Shown here piece by piece: positions 53,401 through 61,781 of a DNA stretch of 64,000 bases. The position numbers were made by a program, and so were the translations under genes. The DNA is from Flavobacteriales bacterium (GTDB taxonomy: Bacteria > Bacteroidota > Bacteroidia > UBA10329). Within the stretch, counting starts at the first letter, position 1. Each line of letters opens with the position of its first letter. Where the stretch lies: NCBI GenBank assembly GCA_020635535.1, contig JACJZP010000003.1:62001-126000 (forward strand). Reading direction: 5' to 3'. Below the pieces are notes generated by a model, which ran no database searches, was not told where the DNA came from, and saw nothing but the letters and a program-made list of their open reading frames with translations.

Positions 53401-54713
53401 GTCCATTCGATCCAGTAGCCTTTACAAGTGTAGCTCCAGCTACTGGCGGATTGGGAGACATCGTTTATCAGTGGTACTCTAAAGAGACTGAAACCGCTTG
53501 GATGCCAATTCTTGGAGCGAACGGAGAAACCTATGATCCAGGAATGATCAGCGTGAACACGCAATTCAAGCGTTGTGCTAAGCGTGCCACCTGCCCAGAG
53601 TTTGAGCAGTGCTCAAACGTATTGGAGATCACCATTTACCCAGACAACATCATTGCTACTTGCTCTTCAGCTCCAGTTGGATGTAACGGTGCTTCTTCAG
53701 GAAGTGTCTCTGTAGCGGTTCAAGGCGGAACATCACCTTATACGTATCTGTGGAGCAATGGTGCGACAACATCAAGTGTTAACGGCCTTGCCGCTGGAAG
53801 CTACAGCGTAACCGTTACCGATGTGAACGGTTGCACCAAAACTTGCCAGACAACAGTTTCTCAGCCGAACGCATTGAGCGTTGATTGCTCGAAAGTTGAC
53901 GGAACCTGCGCAAACAACAACCAGGCTTCTGTGTCTGTGTCTGCCTCAGGTGGAACAGCACCTTACACGTACTTGTGGAGCAACGGAGCAACAACTGCTT
54001 CTATCAATGGATTGGCGGCTGGTACCTATAGCGTAACCGTAACAGATGCGAACGGATGTATTGCATCATGCAGCAAAACAGTTTCAATCACTCCATGCTG
54101 CAATGTGACTAACGGAGGTCAGATCGCTGGTGGTGTTTCAAACTGCGGTCCATTTGATCCAGCACCTATCACTTCGGCTTCATTGCCAACAGGCGGTTTG
54201 GGAGACCTTGAATACGTTTGGTTGTGGAATACTCAGAACGTTGTGAACAACGGAAACAGCGGTTGGGTGGAAATTCCAAACAGCAACTCTGCTACTTACG
54301 ACCCAGGTATGCTGACCGAAACACGTTGCTTCCTGCGTTGCGCAAGAAGAAGCGGCTGTACAACTTACGTTGGCGAAAGCAACATCGTTTGCTTCACCAT
54401 CAATCCAGAACCTGTTGCCACTTGTACTCCAACAAATGGAACTTGCTCGAACAACAACCAAGCTTCAGCTTCAGTAGCTGTAACTGGCGGAACTGCTCCT
54501 TACACATACCTGTGGAGCAATGGAGCAACTACTGCTTCAATTAATGGTTTGGGCGCTGGTACTTACAGCGTTACTGTTACCGATGCCAATGGATGTACTG
54601 ATGAGTGCTCAACTACCGTTTCAATCACGCCTTGCTGCAACGTGACCAATGGAGGTCAGATCGCTGGGAGGAGCAGGAGAACTGTGGTGGTCCATTCGAT
54701 CCAGCTCCGATAA
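47403..54713 (+). CDS. Giant SprB-repeat surface protein, first and longest open segment
   Basis: A signal peptide (residues 1-28, ending SASAQ) is followed by a non-repetitive N-terminal part to about residue 850 with several Cys pairs and beta-rich stretches that I cannot assign. Then comes a SprB repeat (GCDGTATATASGG) and an alternating array of a Cys-rich Ig-like module (CCNVTxxGEIAG ... NCGPFDPAxITS ... YDPGxLTETxCFxRCARxxGC ... VGESNIV) and SprB repeats. The segment ends at 54713 only because the frame shifts near 54665; coding continues in other frames to the window end. The C-terminal sorting domain is outside the window. Likely a T9SS-exported adhesin, related in repeat content to SprB, but not clearly SprB itself. 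Confidence 0.85.
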   Translation: MKKQYLSTVLKSLFCAAIIATQAFTASAQSDWYYGCGDGMTVEIEYTGLNNDVPETLSFSNAGNIDHVVAEIVYKGCNPGSSITIQDASNNSYTAYRVQPSGTSSNVWVYRTTIPATASISYSNQYNESCAQSLVAYVFRQEENAGQTAGTFTERSGYNNVVNISLPIPTDLAARDVTLYVPMSEMTTDGRYIHLEASAGGVSASVTERIYSSSLPNGCCIKLFELQLNNVPANTNTVNLTIDTRHNVHESANGQSWVLAAAVYTDIECAEPCTDGTGWLLADHYNETSCGGNRSWENRDNAENSDNSYAKVRNLCLTYPLSKCFDIEHFHPDLNANDIISGIEVSIERKAEHANSVVDEVVQLIMDGNVIGENRAKPGAWSTSEMQITYGGSNDTWGTNLTPDDVDDHEFGIRIQVRGISQEEYDAYIDQVQISFCVSSEPPCGIDCYIPAEGELCFASPDAPEATAQSIWTSVWSTDANTGLMTIRVTLAPTFVDNTYGTNTIGWPADNHTFNHLKGSDHLQLALYDANDVKQLEFKMDYIDTDGSVPSGYSSLGLDGNGGMVEGNSNYIVDITSSLDKNFNEYGYVLTTNSPATDGDYTPNPSYPNWIYEVWYEAVIDLQAFGNVGFGYPEMTSVHASPSKTGNNSEDVEPVPCDDCDGVTIEVTASGTDVSCDSDNSHECEAVHYQNGSHAVWINTLPGTGQYFKFENNSGSLVEYPDGTARITGVIYNTVETDKRWAVDVYLNDKMNWTQWQAAGGSWKGNATTVGNNYQDWAYYEMDASRSRLIGLGYYAGKELNIQRMAAAPQFRVQVGTAANDKNGNYGFSLWFDYSGDYSGHGDFNFDLQNCVDHGCDGTATATASGGTAPYLYVWDNGATTSSLDDLCAGQYCVTVTDANGCTSDEVCVTIGDKPSCCNVTDPGEITGNGSGCAPFDPPAITSVELPSGGSGDIEYVWIYRTSNGNGGWNAWQTISGANGPEYDPGVITETTQFRRCARREGCSSYVGESNILTMTVTGPCCDNITDGGEIAENQSNCGPFDVAELTNVESPSGGSGAMEIVWITRSGTSGPWQEITGAHGLTYDPGVVSTTTQFRRCARREGCTDYVGESNIITITINPGITATCSSNNGTCSNGNLGSASVSATGGTAPYTYVWSNGSTTSSISGLSAGTYSVTVTDANGCSDNSSVTVSITPCCNVTNGGQIAGGGSNCGPFDPAPITSASLPTGGLGDIEYVWMWNTENVPNYGNNGWVAIPNSNSETYDPGLLTETRCFLRCSRRSGCTTYVGESNIVCFIINPEPVATCTPVNGTCSNNNQASASVAVTGGTAPFTYLWSNGATTASINGLAAGTYSVTVTDANGCTDNCSVSVTSTPCCNVTDPGEIAANQNNCGPFDPVEITSVSAPSGGLGALEIVWITRPGTSGPWTEIPGATGLSYDPGVVTQTTQFRRCARRAGCTDYIGESNIITITVYSNDIVANCSSTDVDCNGASTGSASVSVSGGTAPYTVLWSTGATTMSISNLMAGSYSVTVTDANGCTKTCSTTVGQPSDLTANCSKVDGTCSNNNQASASVAASGGTAPYSYSWSNGGTTSSISALSAGSYSVTVTDANGCAESCSVTISITPCCNVTNGGQIAGGGSNCGPFDPAPITSVSLPTGGLGDLEYVWLWNSQNVPNNGNSGWVMIPNSNSATYDPGMLTETRCFLRCARRRGCTTYVGESNIVCFTINPEPVATCTPINGTCSNNNQASASVSVSGGTAPYAYAWSNGATTASISGLSAGTYSVTVTDANGCTDECSTTVSITPCCNVNNGGQIAGGGSNCGPFDPAPITSASLPTSGLGDLEYVWLWNTQNVVNNGNSGWQVIPGANGPTYDPGLLTETRCFLRCARRSGCTTYVGESNIICFTINPEPTASCSKVDGTCANGNQASASVSVSGGTAPYSYAWSNGATTASISNLANGTYSVTVTDANGCSDDCSVTVTTVPCCNVTDPGTVAGSQSNCGPFDPVAFTSVAPATGGLGDIVYQWYSKETETAWMPILGANGETYDPGMISVNTQFKRCAKRATCPEFEQCSNVLEITIYPDNIIATCSSAPVGCNGASSGSVSVAVQGGTSPYTYLWSNGATTSSVNGLAAGSYSVTVTDVNGCTKTCQTTVSQPNALSVDCSKVDGTCANNNQASVSVSASGGTAPYTYLWSNGATTASINGLAAGTYSVTVTDANGCIASCSKTVSITPCCNVTNGGQIAGGVSNCGPFDPAPITSASLPTGGLGDLEYVWLWNTQNVVNNGNSGWVEIPNSNSATYDPGMLTETRCFLRCARRSGCTTYVGESNIVCFTINPEPVATCTPTNGTCSNNNQASASVAVTGGTAPYTYLWSNGATTASINGLGAGTYSVTVTDANGCTDECSTTVSITPCCNVTNGGQIAGRSRRTVVVHSIQLR

Positions 54714-55020
54714 CATCGGCTTCATTGCCAACAGGCGGCTTGGGCGACCTTGAATACGTTTGGTTGTGGAATTCACAGAACGTTCCGATCGAATAATGGA
54801 AACAGAACGGCTGGGTGGAAATCCCGAACTCGAACAACTCCACTTACGATCCAGGTCTATTGACCGAAACCAGTTGCTTCATCCGTTGTGCAAGAAGAAG
54901 CGGATGTACAACTTACGTTGGCGAAGCAACGTGATCGTTTGCATCACCATCAATCCTGATGATATGGTGGCGACTTGTACTCCGACCGATGCCGATTGTA
55001 ATGGCGCATCAACTGGGAAG
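54660..55020 (+). other. Cluster of frame-breaking indels in the second giant gene
   Basis: Compared with sister copies there are extra bases at 54667-54672 (GGGAGGAGCAGG for GGCGGTCAGG), a duplicated GGT at 54686-54691, an extra base at 54790 (ATCGAATAATGG), two extra at 54803 (AACAGAACGG), a lost A at 54925 (GGCGAAGCAAC), an added codon at 54931-54939 (GTGATCGTT) and an extra G at 55015 (ACTGGGAAG). Several look like two alternative repeat spellings joined together. In-frame repeat sequence between them is otherwise intact. Confidence 0.75.
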
Positions 55021-57742
55021 CGTGTCGGTTGCTGTAACTGGCGGAACCGCTCCTTACACTGTGCTTTGGAGCACTGGCGCGACAACTATGTCTGTCAGCA
55101 ACCTGATGGCTGGTTCTTACAGCGTGACTGTAACGGATGCAAACGGTTGTACAACCACTTGCTCGGCTCAGGTTGACGAGCCATCTGATCTGACTGCCAC
55201 TTGCTCGAAGGTTGACGGAACCTGCTCGAACAACAATCAGGCTTCTGTGTCTGTAACTGCTGCTGGGGGAACCGCTCCTTACACGTACTTGTGGAGTAAC
55301 GGTTCAACGGCTTCAAGCATTTCTGGTCTTGCGGCTGGTACGTATTCGGTTACTGTAACCGATGCGAACGGTTGTACTGAGACTTGCAGCAAAACCGTTA
55401 CCATCACCCCATGCTGTAATGTGAACAATGGAGGTCAGATCGCTGGCGGTCAGGAGAACTGTGGTCCATTCGACCCAGCACCGATCACTTCGGCTTCATT
55501 GCCAACAGGCGGATTGGGTGATCTTGAATTCGTTTGGTTGTGGAATACTCAGAACGTTCCGAACAATGGAAACAGCGGTTGGGTGGAAATTCCAAATAGC
55601 AATTCTGCTACTTACGACCCAGGAATGTTGACCGAAACACGTTGCTTCCGTTGTTGTGCAAGAAGAAGCGGCTGTACGACTTATGTTGGCGAAAGCAACA
55701 TCATCTGCATGGTTGTGAACCCAGTTCCAACGGCTACTTGCACACCAACCAACGGAACATGCGCCAACAATAACGTGGCTTCTGCTTCGGTTTCTGCCAC
55801 TGGCGGAACGGCTCCTTACACTTATCTGTGGAGCAACGGAGCAACAACAGCTTCAATCAGCAACTTGGCTGATGGCACTTACTCGGTAACTGTTACCGAT
55901 GCCAACGGATGTTCTGACGATTGTTCAGTAACCGTTTCTACAACGCCTTGCTGCGATGTCACCGATCCAGGTGAGGTTGCTGGAAGTCAGGAAGGTTGCG
56001 GACCGTTCGATCCAGTTGAGTTTACGAGCGTTGCTCCTGCAACTGGCGGACTTGGAAACATCGTTTATCAGTGGTATCAGAAGGAAACTGAAACGGCTTG
56101 GATGCCAATTCCAGGTGCGAACGGTGAGACTTACGATCCAGGAATGATCAGCGTGAACTCTCAGTTCAGAAGATGCGCACGCAGAGAAGGTTGTCCAGAA
56201 TTCGAATTCTGTTCTAACGTTCTTGAGATTGAAATTCACCCAGTTCCGCAGGTTAACTGCACAAGCGTAAGCGGAAATTGCAGCAACGGAAACGGTGCTT
56301 CAGCTACCGTGAATGTTCAAGGCGGAACTTCTCCTTACACCTACGCTTGGAGCAACGGTGGAACAACACAGACCATCGGCAACTTGGTTTCTGGAACGTA
56401 CTCAGTTACCGTTACCGATTACTTCGGATGTTCAGCTACTTGCAGCGTGAACGTGACGGTTGAAGGCTGCTGCAACGTGACCAACGGTGGAACCATCGCT
56501 GGTGCTCAGTCAAACTGCGGTCCATTCGACCCAGCGGCCATCACTTCAGTTGCTCCTGCAACAGGCGGTATCGGCCCAGTAGAGTATGTGTGGTTGTGGA
56601 ACTCACAGAACGTTCCAGTCAACAACGGAAACAATGGTTGGGTGGAAATCCCGAACAGCAACTCTGAGACATTCGATCCAGGAATGTTGACCGCGAGCCG
56701 CTGCTTCATCCGTTGCGCTAGAAACCAAGGTTGCACGCAATACATTGGAGAGAGCAACGTGATCTGCATCACGGTGAACCCAGTTCCAGTTGCTACTTGT
56801 ACTCCTGTGAACGGAGATTGCAACAACAATAACTCAGCTTCCGCTTCAGTATCTGTTTCTGGTGGAACTTCACCTTACAGCTACCTTTGGAGCAACGGAG
56901 CAACAACTGCTTCTATCAGCGGTTTGGCTGACGGAACGTACAGCGTAACTGTTACCGACATCAACGGATGTTCTGACGATTGCTCAGTTACAGTTACCAC
57001 AAACCCATGCTGCGATGTGACCGAGCCAGGCGAGGTTTCTGGAAGCCAGAGCGGTTGTGGCGCGTTCGACCCAGTTGCGTTCACGAGCATTGCTCCAGCA
57101 ACAGGCGGTTTGGGCGGCATCGAATATCAGTGGTATCAGAAAGAGACCGAAACAGCTTGGATGCCAATTCCTGGTGCGACTGGCGAAACGTATGATCCAG
57201 GAATGATCAGCATCAATTCTCAGTTCAGAAGATGTGCTCGCAGAACAGGATGTCCTGAATTCGAAGTGTGCTCAAACGTTCTTGAGATTGAGATCTATCC
57301 AGTACCGAATGCTACTTGCACCAAGGTGGATGGAACATGCAACAACGGAAATCTTGGTTCAGTATCGGTTGCTGTTCAGGGCGGAACTGGTCCATACACT
57401 TATCTGTGGAGCAACGGAGCAACCACTGCTTCTATCAACGGTTTGGCTGCAGGTACGTACAGCGTAACGGTTACCGATCAGAACGGATGTACTGCAACTT
57501 GCAGCAAAACGGTTTCAGTTGTTCCATGCTGCAATGTGAACAATGGTGGTCGATTGCTGGCGGTCAGGAGAACTGTGGTCCATTCGACCCAACTCCGATC
57601 ACATCGGCTTCATTGCCAACTGGCGGATTGGGCGATCTTGAATACGTTTGGTTGTGGAATACTCAGAACGTTCCGAACAACGGAAACAGCGGTTGGGTGG
57701 AAATTCCAAATAGCAACTCAGCCACTTACGACCCAGGAATGA
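54959..57742 (+). CDS. Continuation of the second giant protein, segment in a shifted frame
   Basis: The true coding content of this frame runs from about 55016 (GSVSVAVTGG) to about 57550; the ATG at 54959 and the last 64 codons are out-of-frame artefacts. It contains two SprB repeats, then modules beginning CCNVNNGGQIAGGQENCGPF, CCDVTDPGEVAGSQ, CCNVTNGGTIAGAQ and CCDVTEPGEVSGSQ, each followed by a SprB repeat. The EVAGSQ-type modules carry a YQWYQKETETAWMPI variant. There is no independent signal peptide or start, so it is not a separate gene. A single missing A at 57551 (GGTCGATTG for GGTCAGATTG) ends the frame. Confidence 0.75.
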   Translation: MIWWRLVLRPMPIVMAHQLGSVSVAVTGGTAPYTVLWSTGATTMSVSNLMAGSYSVTVTDANGCTTTCSAQVDEPSDLTATCSKVDGTCSNNNQASVSVTAAGGTAPYTYLWSNGSTASSISGLAAGTYSVTVTDANGCTETCSKTVTITPCCNVNNGGQIAGGQENCGPFDPAPITSASLPTGGLGDLEFVWLWNTQNVPNNGNSGWVEIPNSNSATYDPGMLTETRCFRCCARRSGCTTYVGESNIICMVVNPVPTATCTPTNGTCANNNVASASVSATGGTAPYTYLWSNGATTASISNLADGTYSVTVTDANGCSDDCSVTVSTTPCCDVTDPGEVAGSQEGCGPFDPVEFTSVAPATGGLGNIVYQWYQKETETAWMPIPGANGETYDPGMISVNSQFRRCARREGCPEFEFCSNVLEIEIHPVPQVNCTSVSGNCSNGNGASATVNVQGGTSPYTYAWSNGGTTQTIGNLVSGTYSVTVTDYFGCSATCSVNVTVEGCCNVTNGGTIAGAQSNCGPFDPAAITSVAPATGGIGPVEYVWLWNSQNVPVNNGNNGWVEIPNSNSETFDPGMLTASRCFIRCARNQGCTQYIGESNVICITVNPVPVATCTPVNGDCNNNNSASASVSVSGGTSPYSYLWSNGATTASISGLADGTYSVTVTDINGCSDDCSVTVTTNPCCDVTEPGEVSGSQSGCGAFDPVAFTSIAPATGGLGGIEYQWYQKETETAWMPIPGATGETYDPGMISINSQFRRCARRTGCPEFEVCSNVLEIEIYPVPNATCTKVDGTCNNGNLGSVSVAVQGGTGPYTYLWSNGATTASINGLAAGTYSVTVTDQNGCTATCSKTVSVVPCCNVNNGGRLLAVRRTVVHSTQLRSHRLHCQLADWAILNTFGCGILRTFRTTETAVGWKFQIATQPLTTQE

Positions 57743-58056
57743 TCACGGAAACACGTTGCTTCCTGCGTTGCGCAAGAAGAAGCGGATGTACAACTTACGT
57801 TGGCGAAAGCAACATCATTTGCATGGTGGTGAACGACAGCCCAGTGGCTTCGTGCTCATCTACCGATAGCGGTTGCAACGGTTCTGGAACAGGAACTGCC
57901 ACCGTAACTGCAACAGGTGGTGAAGCTCCTTACACCTACGCTTGGAGCAATGGCGGAACAACCGCTACCATCTCTGGCCTGATGGCTGGAAGCTACAGCG
58001 TAACAGTTACCGATGCCAACGGATGTACCGATGTGTGCACAGCAGGTTGTGGGTGA
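57551..58056 (+). CDS. Continuation of the second giant protein, short segment
   Basis: From the 57551 deletion the repeat continues in the next frame: AGGQENCGPFDPTPITSASLPTGG, LGDLEYVWLWNTQNVP, ETRCFLRCARRSGC, then one SprB repeat (CSSTDSGCNGSGTGTATVTATGG). The frame is lost at about 58044, where an extra G (CAGCAGGTTGTG) leads to a TGA at 58054-58056. The content is intact apart from these single-base events. Confidence 0.72.
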
Positions 58057-58993
58057 GCCAAGCGGCTTGTCTGCTACTTGCGATGCAACCGATGCAACTT
58101 GCAATGGCGAGAACAACGGTTCGTTGAGTGTGAACGCCACAGGCGGAAGCGCTCCTTACACTTACTTGTGGAGCAATGGTGCTACAACAGCATCTGTTGA
58201 TAACGTAGGTGCTGGTTCTTACTCAGTAACTGTTACCGATGCGAACGGTTGTACAGCAACTTGCTCATCAACGGTTAGTGAGCCAAGCGCACTTTCAGCT
58301 TCTTGCTCGAAAGTGGATGGCGATTGCCAGAACAACAACCAAGGTTCTGCTTCGGTTTCTGTGAGCGGTGGCGTTGAGCCTTACACCGTGCTTTGGAGCA
58401 CAGGCGCAACTACCATGAACATCAGCAACCTGATGGCGGGTTCTTACTCAGTTACTGTTACCGATGCAAACGGTTGCGAAGCGACTTGCAGCGTGATTGT
58501 TGAGAACACTCCATGCTGTAACGTTACCGATGGTGGCGAGATTGCTGGTGGTCAGTCAAACTGCGGTCCATTCGACCCAGCTGCTTTGACAAGTGTTGCT
58601 CCTGCAACAGGCGGTATCGGCCCAGTTGAGTATGTGTGGTTGTGGAATGCGAATAACGTTCCATTGAACAACGGTCAGAATGGTTGGGTAGAGATCCCGA
58701 ACAGCAATTCTGAGACATTCGATCCAGGAATGCTGACCGAAAGCCGTTGCTTCATCCGCTGCGCGAGAAACCAAGGTTGCGTGCCTTACATTGGCGAGAG
58801 CAACGTGGTTTGCATCACGATCTATCCTCAGCCAGTTGCAACTTGTACTCCAGACAACGGAAGCTGCAACAACGGAAACGTTTCTTCTGCTTCAGTTTCT
58901 GTAAGCGGTGGAACTGCTCCTTACACTATCTATGGAGCAATGGTGCCACAACTGCTTCTATCAGCAACTTGGCTGATGGTACCTACAGCGTAA
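58045..58993 (+). CDS. Continuation of the second giant protein, segment with three SprB repeats
   Basis: Content runs from VVGEPSGLSATCDATDATC through SprB repeats and a CCNVTDGGEIAGGQSNCGPF module to a further SprB repeat starting CTPDNGSCNNGNVSSASVS. A missing T at about 58926 (TACACTATCTATGG for TACACTTATCTATGG) breaks the frame within the SprB core, and the frame then stops at 58993. An ATG at 58013 opens this frame by chance inside the preceding segment. Confidence 0.72.
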
Positions 58994-61227
58994 CTGTTAC
59001 CGATGCGAACGGATGTTCTGACGATTGTTCAGTTACTGTTTCATCAACTCCATGCTGTAACGTTACCGATGGTGGCGAGATTGCTGGAACGCAAGAGAAC
59101 TGCGGTCCATTCGACCCAGCGGCCATCACATCAGTTGCTCCAGCAACAGGTGGTATCGGTCCAGTTGAGTATGTATGGTTGTGGAACTCACAGAACGTTC
59201 CGATCAATAACGGAAACAACGGTTGGGTAGAAATTCCTAACAGCAATTCTGAGACATTCGATCCAGGAATGCTGACTGAAAGCCGTTGCTTCTTGCGTTG
59301 TGCAAGAAATCAAGGTTGTACAACTTACATTGGTGAGAGCAACGTAATCTGCATCACCATCAACGAAGCTCCAGTTGTAAGCTGCTCATCAACAAGTGGC
59401 GATTGCAACAATGGAAACACTGCCTCTGCTTCGGTTTCCGTTTCAGGTGGCGAAGCACCTTACACTTATCTATGGAGTAACGGAGCAACCACTGCTTCTA
59501 TCGACAACTTGGCCGCAGGAACTTACAGCGTGACTGTTACTGATGCGAACGGTTGCGAGGCTTCTTGCAGCACATCCGTTCAGTTGACAGGCTGCTGCAA
59601 CGTGACCGATCCAGGTGAGATCGGCTACAACCAAGAGAACTGTGGTCCGTTTGACCCAGCTGAATTGGTGAGCTTGGCTGATCCAGTTGGTGGTCTTGGA
59701 AACTTGGAGATCGTTTGGATCACACGTCCAGGAACATCAGGTCCATGGCAGATCATTCCAGGTGCGACTGGTTTGACATTTGATCCAGGATTGATCACAA
59801 CAACAACGCAATTCAGAAGATGTGTTCAGCGTGAAGGTTGCAACGAGATGTTGGAGACTTCGATTATCACTATCACCGTCTTCCCACAACCAGAAGTTGT
59901 TTGCAACCCAACACACGGAGATTGCAGCAACAATGGTGTAGGTGCGGTATCGACTTCAATTTCTGGTGGAACGGCTCCATTCACATACTTGTGGAGTACA
60001 GGTGCAACAACTGCCGATATCAGCGGATTGGGTGAGGGAACGTACTCCGTGACCGTAACTGATGCGAACGGTTGTACTACGGAGTGCTCAGTTGACGTAA
60101 TGTCTGAGCCATGCTGTAACGTTACCGATGGTGGCGAGATTGCTGGTGCTCAGTCAAACTGCGGTCCATTCGACCCAGCGGCCATCACTTCAGTTGCTCC
60201 TGCAACAGGTGGTATCGGCCCGGTTGAGTACGTGTGGTTGTGGAACCCGAATAACGTTCCAATTAACAACGGAAACAATGGTTGGGTAGAGATCCCGAAC
60301 AGCAATTCTGAGACCTATGATCCAGGAATGCTGACCGAAAGCCGATGCTTCTTGCGTTGCGCTAGAAACGTAGGTTGCGAGAACTTCATCGGAGAGAGCA
60401 ATGTGGTTTGCATCACGGTTAATCCAGTTCCTGAAGTGCTTTGCACGAAAGATGATGGTAGCTGTACGAACGGAAATGTGGCGTCAGTTTACGCTACTGC
60501 ATCTGCGGGAACTGCTCCTTACGCATACTTGTGGAACACTGGAGATACAACCGCAACCATCACCAACTTGGCTGCTGGTACGTACACGGTAACTGTTACC
60601 GATGCCAATGGTTGCGAGGCAACTTGCAGCAAAACAGTTTCTATCAACGAGTGCTGTAACGTTACCGATGGTGGCGAGATTGCCGGTGCTCAAGAGAACT
60701 GTGGTCCATTCGACCCAGCTGCCATTACATCAGTTGCTCCTGCAACAGGTGGAATTGGTCCAGTAGAATATGTATGGTTGTGGAACTCTCAGAACGTTCC
60801 GATCAACAACGGTCAGAACGGTTGGGTGGAAATCCCGAACAGCAATTCTGAGACGTATGATCCAGGCATGCTGACCGAAAGCCGATGCTTCATCCGCTGC
60901 GCACGTAACGAAGGTTGCGAAACGTACATCGGAGAAAGCAACGTGGTATGCATTACCATCTTCGATGAGCCTGTTGCAACTTGTACTCCAACAAACGGAG
61001 ATTGCAACAACGGAAACGTTTCTTCAGCTTCAGTTTCTGTAAGCGGTGGAACAGCACCTTACACTTACGAGTGGAGCAACGGAGCAACAACTGCTTCAAT
61101 CACAAACTTGGCTGATGGCACCTACAGTGTGACTGTAACAGACGCCAACGGTTGTGACTTTCAGTTACGGTTTCTATCAACGAGTGCTGTAACGTTACCG
61201 ATGGTGGCTGATTGCTTGCTCAAGTAA
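58927..61227 (+). CDS. Continuation of the second giant protein, segment with four modules
   Basis: From YLWSNGATTASISNLADG the frame is clean to about 61156. Four Cys-rich modules are present: GGEIAGTQENCGPF, PGEIGYNQENCGPF (with the WITRPGTSGPW variant), GGEIAGAQSNCGPF and GGEIAGAQENCGPF, each with a SprB repeat after it. The frame is lost at about 61157 (GTGACTTTCAGTTACGG, where sister copies have GCTCAGTTAC or similar) and ends at 61227. An upstream ATG at 58747 in this frame is a shadow of the previous segment. Confidence 0.74.
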   Translation, partial: YLWSNGATTASISNLADGTYSVTVTDANGCSDDCSVTVSSTPCCNVTDGGEIAGTQENCGPFDPAAITSVAPATGGIGPVEYVWLWNSQNVPINNGNNGWVEIPNSNSETFDPGMLTESRCFLRCARNQGCTTYIGESNVICITINEAPVVSCSSTSGDCNNGNTASASVSVSGGEAPYTYLWSNGATTASIDNLAAGTYSVTVTDANGCEASCSTSVQLTGCCNVTDPGEIGYNQENCGPFDPAELVSLADPVGGLGNLEIVWITRPGTSGPWQIIPGATGLTFDPGLITTTTQFRRCVQREGCNEMLETSIITITVFPQPEVVCNPTHGDCSNNGVGAVSTSISGGTAPFTYLWSTGATTADISGLGEGTYSVTVTDANGCTTECSVDVMSEPCCNVTDGGEIAGAQSNCGPFDPAAITSVAPATGGIGPVEYVWLWNPNNVPINNGNNGWVEIPNSNSETYDPGMLTESRCFLRCARNVGCENFIGESNVVCITVNPVPEVLCTKDDGSCTNGNVASVYATASAGTAPYAYLWNTGDTTATITNLAAGTYTVTVTDANGCEATCSKTVSINECCNVTDGGEIAGAQENCGPFDPAAITSVAPATGGIGPVEYVWLWNSQNVPINNGQNGWVEIPNSNSETYDPGMLTESRCFIRCARNEGCETYIGESNVVCITIFDEPVATCTPTNGDCNNGNVSSASVSVSGGTAPYTYEWSNGATTASITNLADGTYSVTVTDANGCDFQLRFLSTSAVTLPMVADCLLK

Positions 61228-61781
61228 CTGTGGTGATTCGACCCAGCGGCCATCACTTCAGCTTAGCAGCAACAGGTGGAATCCAATGTCCAGTAGTATG
61301 TATGGTTGTGGAATTCCAGAACGTTCCGATCGACAACGGTCAGAACGGTTGGGTAGAGATCCCGAACAGCAATTCTGAGACATTCGATCCAGGAATGCTG
61401 ACTGAGTCGATGCTTCACCCTGCGCGCGTAACGTCGGTTGCGAAACACATCGGAGAAAGCAACGTGGTTTGCATCGGATCTTCGAAGAGAGTGTAACTAT
61501 GGTTGTGGAACTGCAACAGAACGTTCCGATGAAACAACACCTTAAACAATGGTTGGCATCTATCGTAGGAATGTGGAACAGCAACGGATTCTGACGATTG
61601 AACAACGCAACGTTACCGATGGTGGCGAGATGCTGAGCTTCCAATTGTGGTTCATTCGACCCAGCTGCGATCAAGCTCAGTTGCTATCGCCAGTTATGTG
61701 CTTGAAACGAACGTTCCATCAGATTGGGTGGCCCGAAAGCAATGTGGTTTGCATCACCGAGAGCCGTTGCATCTTCCCAGC
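61158..61781 (+). pseudogene. Scrambled stretch of the second giant gene
   Basis: About 620 bp in which repeat phrases are recognisable but many small deletions, substitutions and joins occur: GATGGTGGCTGATTGCTTGC for GATGGTGGCGAGATTGCTGG, a module fragment QNVPIDNGQNGWVEIPNSNSETFDPGMLTES in one frame (about 61314-61410), IGESNVVCI in the same frame near 61450, and NVTDGGEM in yet another near 61610. No frame is open for more than about 95 codons. Both flanks are clean. Either the sequence is a poor consensus over the repeats or this copy is decayed; the clean flanks favour the first. Confidence 0.7.

Noticed and set aside
54760..55176. A separate 138-residue gene
   Set aside because: It is a mix of out-of-frame and in-frame repeat sequence from the giant gene, with no start context of its own.
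54659..61781. Programmed frameshifting in the second giant gene
   Set aside because: The frame breaks have different signs, no common slippery site, and often add or merge repeat alternatives; consensus error or decay explains them better.
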